Shown here: positions 57,076 through 64,000 of the stretch, piece by piece
Layout: each line of letters begins with the position of its first letter
Position numbering within the stretch: position 1 is the stretch's first letter
NCBI GenBank assembly: GCA_032718475.1
Contig: JAUCBJ010008732.1
Location: 1-64,000 of the forward strand
Direction of reading: 5' to 3'
From: Nemertoderma westbladi
Taxonomy: Eukaryota; Xenacoelomorpha; Nemertodermatida; Nemertodermatidae
DNA: 64,000 nucleotides
Notes under the pieces: model-generated
What the model saw: the letters and a program-made list of their open reading frames with translations, nothing else
The model's database searches: none
Told to the model about the DNA's origin: nothing
Made by a program: the position numbers and the translations under genes

Positions 57076-59641
57076 TCAGTTCATCCCCCCTGACTTTGGG
57101 AACCACCTCAAGTCTTTCCCTTTGCCGTCCTCCTCCCTGGGTCGTTTCCTGGTCACTACCGCTCCTCTGGGATCCGCTTTCTGTCTTCGGACCCTCGCCG
57201 CCACCTCCTTACTGATCCCGGTCGTTGGCTCCCTGGGTGCTGGTGTTATCAGCTCCCGATATCGCTTCGCGGGTGGCCCCTCCAAGTGGCCCTGTTGTCT
57301 CCCCCTGGTGGCGTCCCATATGATCATCTTCATTGCCCGCGGCACGTGCTCCGCCAGGAAATCCCTAAACTCCCCTCGGTTCTGTGGCGTCCACCTGTCC
57401 AAATACCTTTGTGTATTCATCACCCCGAGCATACGACGCCGCCGTTGCTACCTCTTGATAGGTAAACGGTAGCCTCCGCTTTATGATTTCCATGTGAGCC
57501 TCCTGATTGATGAGGAAGAAACCCCACTTGAACTCCTGGGCCTTCATGCGCTGGCGCGTCATGGCCCCGACGTCGGCCCACTCCTCGAATCTTCTGAACT
57601 TCTCTTCGTCGTCCATCCAGTCGCACTGGCGTCCGTAGTGTCCCCGAAAGTTGCACTTCGGACATCGGTTATGCAACCGTGGACACGCCCCCATCCTGTG
57701 GCTCGACTCGCGGCAGTAGAGACAAAAGGTTCCCTTTTGGAACCGGTACAAACAGCTCCTTTCCTGGTGGGTCTGTCTCCCACAGTAGTCGCAACCGAGT
57801 ACCAATGTCTCCCGCCCCACGTCGTCTTTCGTCCCAAGCGATCTCCGCGGTCTGTGGAGTCGCTGGTAGGCGAACTTCTGCACGTTAGTGTCCCTGTCTA
57901 CGTCGATCTCTCCGCCCCTCTCGGGCATCGTCTCCCCGAATACTACCCGTGGTGCCGTCCCCGGTTGCTCGCCCAACCTGATAGTGCTCCCCGCGAAATC
58001 CATCGCCGGCTCCTCGTGCACCCAGGCCCGCTTGCCGGGTCTATCCCAGAAGGCCCTCGCCCCACTGGCCGTCACCACCCTCCCGCCAACCCAGTCCGTG
58101 TCCGAGTGGCCAATCCTCTCGATGGGCGGCACCCCTCCGAACTCGTCGTCGTCTTCCTCCTCCTCTGGCAGTGGCTCCAACCCCGGTATCCCGATGGATC
58201 CACTATGTCCCTTCCCGCCTTGGCTCTCGCCCGTAGCTCTCCATCCCTCTAGCTCCCTTAACTTCCTTGGCGGTTGGTCGCCTTCGGCGCCCGCTGGTAT
58301 GGGCATCGCTTGCAACCCCGACGTCGACTGTTTCGGCGATCCCACCGTCCATCCCAATTCTCGCCCTAGAGACTCCCCCGAACTCCCTGATGAAGTCCAA
58401 CGAAGTTCGTCTAAGCCTGCCTGTTCCTCGAAGCCGTAACTCTGCGTCCTGGCCTCCTCCTCCCTCTCCTCTGCTTCTATCCTCTCCCGTCTAGCGACTT
58501 CCTCCAGTCGCTTTGCCTCTCGTCTATCCGCCTCTAGCTGCTCCCATCTCTGATACGGCGTATCTGTCTCCCCGTCTATCAGATGTCGGCTGTTGTAGTA
58601 CACCGACTCGCCCTTCAGCCCCGGGTGGTCTACCAGACCGTCGAAGGCCGTCTTAAAGGCTCTCCTGTAGCTTAGGGGTGATCCCGATAACAGAAATGCC
58701 GCTGGTTCCCTCTCGATAACCACGGTCATGAATAAGTTAAGCAAACTTATCATCATCCAATCTTCCTGCAGGATATATCGCTTCTGATATACCTTTATCG
58801 CTCCTCTGCGGAATTGATATACCTCTTGCCTTCCCGGTCTCGCTCCCCACTTTAGCGAGTTCGCTAGTTCTGCTCCGTATTCCTCCCTGAACTTCCCCCA
58901 GTCCATCGGTTTGTGGCATACGAGCCCCAATAGCTGGCCCATTGCCACCGCCCCGCATTGGCCTGTGTTCCCGACTACCCCCAACCCATCTGGTGCCGTC
59001 ATAGCCATGAAGACCTTCTGCATATCCAGGAGGTTGGTGGCGTCCGGACCGATGATTCTCTCCGCGTCCTCGCGAATCGCCGATCCCTCCTTCGTCGTCG
59101 ACTTCTCTCTTACCAAGACTTGCACCGCTTTCGGCAACCGGTTTAATTTCGGCCCGTCCTTCTTCCCATACGTTCCTAGATCGAATAAGAAAATGTCCCC
59201 ATTTGGCGCGGCCAAATGTAGGAGTATGGTCCTGGCCGACCCCGCTGATCCTCGTCTCGAACCCTCATCGTCTTCCACGGTTCCCTCGTCGTCTAGGATC
59301 ATATATCCTCCCCTGTTGACGGACTCTATGAATCTCTTCACATCCTTCTTCGGCGACTCCCTCGGGTACTTCGGAATCCCGAACTTCGCCTAGTCCCCTT
59401 TCACCACGTAGTGGAAGTGTTGGAAGATCGCGTTGTCCAGCGACGGCGTCCCGTAGGTCCCGACCAGCCGCTGTTCGTGCATCTCCCGGAAGTGGTCCTG
59501 CAGCACTCGTGCCGCGTGACCCTTTTCCAACCTCTCGTAGTACCCTCTCGTCTTCTCTTCCGGATGCCTCTTGGTGAAATCCACCAGTATCTCCTTTCCT
59601 CCTGACTCCGCCTTTCTCTTTCTGATCAGTTTTCCCGCCAT
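57076..59641 (-). pseudogene. accessory ORF downstream of pol in copy D: putative DEDD exonuclease plus three zinc knuckles
   Basis: It starts at the ATG at 59641 and reads 83 codons to an in-frame TAG (59392-59390). The same frame continues to 57365, then a +1 shift near 57405 leads into the last frame, ending at 57076. Numbered from the GTG at 59341: residues 1-210 look like an RNase D/DnaQ-type exonuclease (D17-x-E19 in MILDDEG, core strand IFLFDL, D92 in AIREDAERI, LLDMQ, then RYILQEDW at the third motif). An acidic/Gly-rich linker at about 270-500 follows, then three CX2CX4HX4C knuckles at 517-530, 540-553 and 560-573 (RCPKCNFRGHYGRQC). The knuckles, the WGFFLINQ...TYQEV segment and the basic tail correspond to the accessory ORF of copy B. 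It sits between pol and the 3' LTR. The exonuclease reading is inferred from motif pattern alone; the stop and shift may be mutations or recoding signals. Confidence 0.6.
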
Positions 59642-60571
59642 TTCGAACTCCTCCGATCGCTCACCTATAAGGTGGTGCCTTACCAAGGCGCAATATAAAT
59701 GAGTGATGCAGTTAGGATGGTCTGTACGGTCCGATAATGGCCTATTTTCTATCTAACTACGCCCTTTTTAGCCTAATTTCTGTTACTTAATTTTGTAGCT
59801 AACAAATGTACCTTATTTGCAATTTCTGTCCGTTGCTTTAATTATGTTCCAGAATAATTTCCCTCCTGTTACCATAATTTGTAATTTTCTTAGCCCTATT
59901 TTATTCTATTTTTTATTTCTAATCTATTTCTACTATTTACTGTTTATGGATTATTCTATTTCATAATCCACATTCTGACCTACACTGTGGGCCTGTGCAG
60001 TACAGCAGTATATGTCGCGTGGCCTACACGATCTATCCAACTGTACTCATATGCCCCCCTCTCGCTACTAACTACTAACTAATATCTATACTATGTATAC
60101 CCTTCTACCTCTCTCTCTTACTAATCGGTACTACGTACCCTCTTACTACTCTCTAACTAACTAACAGTACTACGTACCCTCTAACTCTTACTCTAACTAT
60201 ACTAACGGTACTACGTACCCTCTTACTACTCTCTAACTCCACTAACTATCGGTACTACGTACCCTCTAACTCTCTAACTCCACTAACTATCAGTACTACG
60301 TACCTTCTAGCTGACTAACTAACTAACTAACTAACTCTAGGTACTACGTGCCTTCTAACTGACTAACTAACTAACTAACTAACTCTAGGTACTACGTACC
60401 TTCTAACCGACTAACTCTAGGTACTACGTACCTTCTAACTAACTCCTAACTAACTAACTCTAATTTTTATTTATTTTATTTTTTATTTTTATGTGTGGGA
60501 AGGGCGCCTCGCCCTCAATCCCACCCCCCTCAGTCCAAACTTGGACGACTAAACTACAATCTAACACCACC
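59642..60571. other. spacer between pol and accessory ORF of copy D
   Basis: No ORF. 59750-59960 is T-rich, and 60060-60470 is a tandem repeat listed separately. A purine-rich run (GAGGGGGGTGGGAT on the minus strand, near 60520) follows the end of pol and could be an internal polypurine tract. Confidence 0.55.
60060..60470. repeat. tandem repeats around GGTACTACGTACC
   Basis: About nine copies of a TACTACGTACC core, spaced by roughly 40-60 bp of CTAACT-rich text. It lies in the spacer after pol in copy D. Function unknown. Confidence 0.8.
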
Positions 60572-63500
60572 CTAAGGTGCCCCTTCTAATAGACAGCATT
60601 TCCCTACAGCTCTCCTGTAGGTTTTTCTGTCTTTCGCACCGATCTTTCCACCTATCCGCACTTCTACCGATCGGACTCTTCCGTCCTCATCGGAGTAAGT
60701 GCCTACGACTCTCGCCAACCGCCACTGGTTGTTGATGATAGTATCATCCGTGACGATTACGAGATCTCCCTCTCTTAACTCCCTATTTGACTTCCTCCAC
60801 TTGCTTCTTTTGTGAAGCGTGGGTAGGTATTCCTCAACCCACCTCCTCCAATACTCTGCGCTTATTGCTTTAGCGACCTTCCAACTCTGGCGGGAATGTA
60901 TGTCATCTGGGTCTACACCCCGCATATCGATGGTCGCTGGCCTTTCCATTAGAAAATGGCTGGGTGTCAGCACATCTAATGACTCAGGGTCATCATTCTC
61001 CGGATATAGCGGTCTGCTATTAATGATCCCCTCGCACTTCGCAAGCACTGTCCTTAAGACGTCCTCAGTGACCATGTGGGTGTTCATTAGCTTCGTCATT
61101 AGACGCTTTGAACTGCCCACCAGTCTCTCGACGCATCCTAGTGTATGTGGTGCATACGGCGTCCTTCTCTCCCACTTTACTTGTCGTCGTCTCATGGCCG
61201 CCCTGACTTCCTCCCCTTCCAAGATGTCCAAGGCCTCTGCCATCTCGTTCTCTGCTCCCACAAAGTTGGTTCCGCTGTCGGAATACATTACTGCGATCGT
61301 CCCACCTTTGCAGTCTCTGAATCTTTCTAATGCATTAATAAATGCTGATGCGGTTGCATCTTGGGCGAGTTCTATCCCTACCGCCCGCGTGTTGTTACAT
61401 ACGAAGATAATACCGTAGCGTTTCTCCGTGTGCCGCATCACCTTGATCTTTATCGGCCCGAACATGTCCACACCGCAATGTGTAAATGGCGGGTCGTGCT
61501 GTCTTACTCTACTCGCCGGTAGTGGCGCCATCTCTTGTATGGCTCGCTCCTTCTTCGCTCGTCGGCAGGTCTGGCACTGCCCCACTACCGCTTTTACCTT
61601 CTTCCTCAACTGCTTGACCCAAAAGGTCCTCCTTATCTCCGTGAGAGTTCGGTTTGTGCCCCCGTGCAATATCGACTTGTGGGAGTCCCAGATAATCTGG
61701 TGGACTATTGGTAATCCTGTGGCAATGATGATGGGTTTCGGTGGTACGACTATGCTGTTGTTGTATCCCACCCTAGAATTCATTACTAGAATCCCGTCGT
61801 CATTAAGTTGTGGCGACAGCGCGATCAGCTCGCTGTCCCGTCGAAGGTGCTGTTGGTTACCGACGCGTTCCACCTCGTCGCCATAGTTCTTCCGTTGTTC
61901 ATAGCGGATGACTGCCTTGGCCGCTCCTTCCAGATCTATGGTTGTCCTGATCTTCTTGTCTTTGCCAACTCCCGCGAGGAAATTCCCGAAGGCTCTCCAG
62001 TACGCCACTAATTTCTTGGTCTTATACCAACTAGAGCTGTAGCTGAGGAGTTTATCTGTCGGGTTATCGCACAGTTCTTCTGTCTTAGGTTGCACGTCCC
62101 TTATCTCCCTCACCATCTGGGAGTATATCTCTTCTCCCTCTGAATCTCCCTCTTCTCCTTCTGACACTACCTCTCCTGAGTCCGGGTCCACCTTTCTCAT
62201 CGGCGGCCAGGCCTCCTTGTCGCTCAGAAACTGCGGCCCGTGTTGCCACAATCCTTCCTTTTTTAAGAAAGTGTGGCGTGCCACGCCCCGTGATAACAAG
62301 TCCGCTGGATTCTCGTCCGTTGGGCAGTAGTGCCACCTTTCCAATTCTGTGGTCGCCCTTATCTCGTCCACCCTGTTAGCGACGAATATAGGGTATCTCG
62401 TCCTTTCGTTATGTAGCCAACCAAGCACTACCATGGAGTCCGTCCAGTAGTGTGTCTCCACTATGTTGGGAATAGTATCCACTAGGTAGGCTGTGGCTCT
62501 AACTCCTAGTCTCGCAGCTGTCAATTCTAATTTGGGAACTGATGCTGAATCTGGCGGCGTTGACTTTGCTTTGCTAAAGGCCAGTCTGGGCTTGTGAGCC
62601 CCCTCTCGTTGTACTAAATAGAGTGCCGCTCCGTACGCCTCCAACGACACATCGGAGAACATGTGTAGGTCCAGATTCGTCATGTTCCCATCCGGGAAAT
62701 ACACTCGTGGCATGTTGTATGTTCCCATCTTCTCCAAGTCTCCTGTCCACTTACTCCACTGTCTCTTGATTTCCTCTGGTACCTCTACGTCCCACTCATC
62801 CTTCAATTTGTATACTCTCTTGAGTATCTGTTTCCCGGTGACTAATAATGGGGATGCTAGACCTAGGGGATCGTATATCCTTGCTATATACGATACATAG
62901 CCCCTCTTCGTGTGGATGTCTGCGCCCTCCTGGCTCAGCTGATACTTCAGCTCATCTGTCTCTCTGTTCCACACGATTCCCAATGCCTTCTGTTGAGATT
63001 CTGTTCTCTTGTTCGCCATGTCCTGCCCTTTGGCTGTTGTGGGATTATCCATGGTCGATTCTGGTCTCTTGTCCTCTATCGCCTTGATAAATTCCTCCGA
63101 ACTGGATTGGAATTTGGTCAGGTTAAAGCCGGATCCTTTTAGGATGTCGCGAACCTCGCGCCCTGTGTCCAGTATCTCCTTAACCGTAACTGACGGTAAC
63201 CGATCTGACCGACCGATCGTCGACCGGTAACTCCACGGCCCATCCTTTCTCGACGTACTTCTTAATCGTTCTGTGGATGTACTCATTCTTCTCGCGGCTC
63301 CGTTTTAGTGTTTGTTTCAGCTTGCGGAGTCTCGTGAGTACCATCCCTCTATTATCGGGCAGTGGTAACTTCGGTAGTTTCCATACCATTCCTATGGTGT
63401 ACCGCCCCTCGTCGCACTTCATAGACTCCTCTACGCTCTGCTGAGCCTGTTTGTCTTCCACCGAGGTCCCGACCCCGGTTTCCTTTAATCCTTCAAAATC

Positions 63501-64000
63501 CTGTCTGAGCAGTCTTTTAAGTTGCTCCTCTGCTCTCTCATCACTCATTTCCTGCATAGTTCCCGCGAACATGCATCCTGATGTCTCCGACATCCTAAAT
63601 GGTATCTTGCTCTTGATTGGGCCACTTAGCGTCCACCCGAATGGTGTCAGTATTGCCACCGGGTCAGACTGCTTGTCTTCGCCGAAGACCGTTTGCATTC
63701 TTTCGTGGGCCGTTGGGCAGTCCATTCCTACTATGATGGATACCTTCCTAACGTCCACATCTGGGATTGAGAAGTCAATATCGTCCAGAAATTTATATTG
63801 TTCGACCTCGATGTTGGTTGGCCGTCTGGCATTGATGTTTATTGACTCTATCACTTGGATGGGGTCGATGCTCGCCCCATAGTCGCATCCTGGTGCTATT
63901 GCTGCAATGGTGCACCGTCCGGTTCTCATCTCCAGGACCTCATCTTTGCTGGAGATGGTTGTTACCGCCATTCTACTTGGCCTCGTTCTCAATCCTATTT
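60572..64000 (-). pseudogene. BEL/Pao pol of copy D with RT core deleted
   Basis: The frame enters from the right edge with the end of a DUF1758-like protease (IIVGMDCP, ILTPFGWTLSGPI) and the RT N-terminal region (KKYVEKGWAVELP). It then jumps directly to VDD (63224-63216), so the whole RT core up to the catalytic box is missing; a +1 frame change follows near 63195. The next frame, to 60572, carries (numbered from 63286) the RT end (GFNLTKF), RNase H with D212 in HMFSDVS, ELTAAR, TDSMVVL and NPADLLSRG, an integrase HHCC zinc region (SHKSILHGG ... CQTCRRAK), and an integrase core with D607, D670 and E720. It ends with a DUF5641-like C-terminus. Integrase and RNase H look intact, so the polyprotein could integrate DNA but not make it; deletion plus frameshift make it a pseudogene as it stands. 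Confidence 0.85.

Larger units (their letters stand above)
55822..64000 (-). mobile_element. BEL/Pao LTR retrotransposon, copy D (3' part)
   Basis: A minus-strand element entering from the right edge: protease end, RT remnant, RNase H, integrase (64000-60572), a tandem-repeat spacer, a large accessory ORF (59641-57076) and the 3' LTR (57067-55822). Coding GC is visibly higher than in copies A and B, and the protein sequences differ widely, so it is a distinct lineage. It landed inside a LINE, whose endonuclease it interrupts. The 5' end, and hence gag and target-site duplication, are outside the window. Confidence 0.85.

Noticed and set aside
57494-58439. Plus-strand frames of 180-250 codons across 57.5-58.4 kb
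   Set aside because: They are antisense to the accessory ORF with knuckles, and arise from its high GC content.
57365-59341. Reading the 658-codon frame as gag of copy D or of a second tandem element
   Set aside because: It lies after pol and just before a structure with LTR-like ends and a polypurine run, and nothing pol-like follows it. An LTR hidden in the 59.7-60.5 kb spacer cannot be fully excluded.

Overview
The window looks like AT-rich, repeat-dense DNA from an invertebrate animal, probably aquatic. Four copies of BEL/Pao LTR retrotransposons (a metazoan-restricted superfamily), LINE pieces, DNA-transposon derivatives, tRNA-derived repeats and an interrupted gene for a membrane-anchored fibrinogen-related (FReD) protein all point that way. 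I cannot name the species. No prokaryotic gene organisation is present. Almost every coding stretch belongs to a mobile element; the one likely host gene is the FReD gene.

Layout. 1-8364: 5' part of BEL copy A (minus strand: LTR, 2.2 kb leader, gag-protease and the start of RT, leaving by the left edge). 8365-16085: old host or repeat DNA with two tRNA-like repeats, a Ty3/gypsy integrase tail, a MITE-like inverted-repeat element and a pogo-type transposase N-terminus. 16086-30157: BEL copy B, same family as A, bounded by two near-identical LTRs; it keeps a 1575-codon gag-protease frame in which RT, most of RNase H and integrase are gone, and it has a decayed accessory ORF between pol and the 3' LTR. 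Its leader holds a 1.58 kb TTAA-flanked piggyBac-like non-autonomous element. 30158-35473: gag of a third BEL type (copy C, plus strand), degraded and split by a LINE with a 12-bp target-site duplication. 35642-47089: the FReD gene on the minus strand; its two recognisable exons lie about 10.3 kb apart and the gap holds a 7.5 kb array of a 21-bp minisatellite. 47433-50826: a roughly 2 kb duplication carrying 18-bp and 24-bp minisatellites expanded differently in each copy. 50827-55821: a tRNA-derived repeat, an internally deleted LINE, two inverted-repeat MITEs and the 5' half of another LINE. 55822-64000: BEL copy D (minus), inserted into that LINE: 3' LTR, accessory ORF, tandem-repeat spacer, and pol leaving by the right edge with the RT core deleted.

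The most interesting signal is the accessory ORF downstream of pol in both B and D, the position where env sits in retroviruses. The two share three zinc-knuckle-like modules, a following conserved segment and a basic tail, and resemble no env protein I know. In D the N-terminus also looks like a DEDD-type (RNase D-like) exonuclease. Elements B and D have both lost their RT core and would need RT in trans; copy A, whose RT begins at the left edge, is a candidate helper for B.
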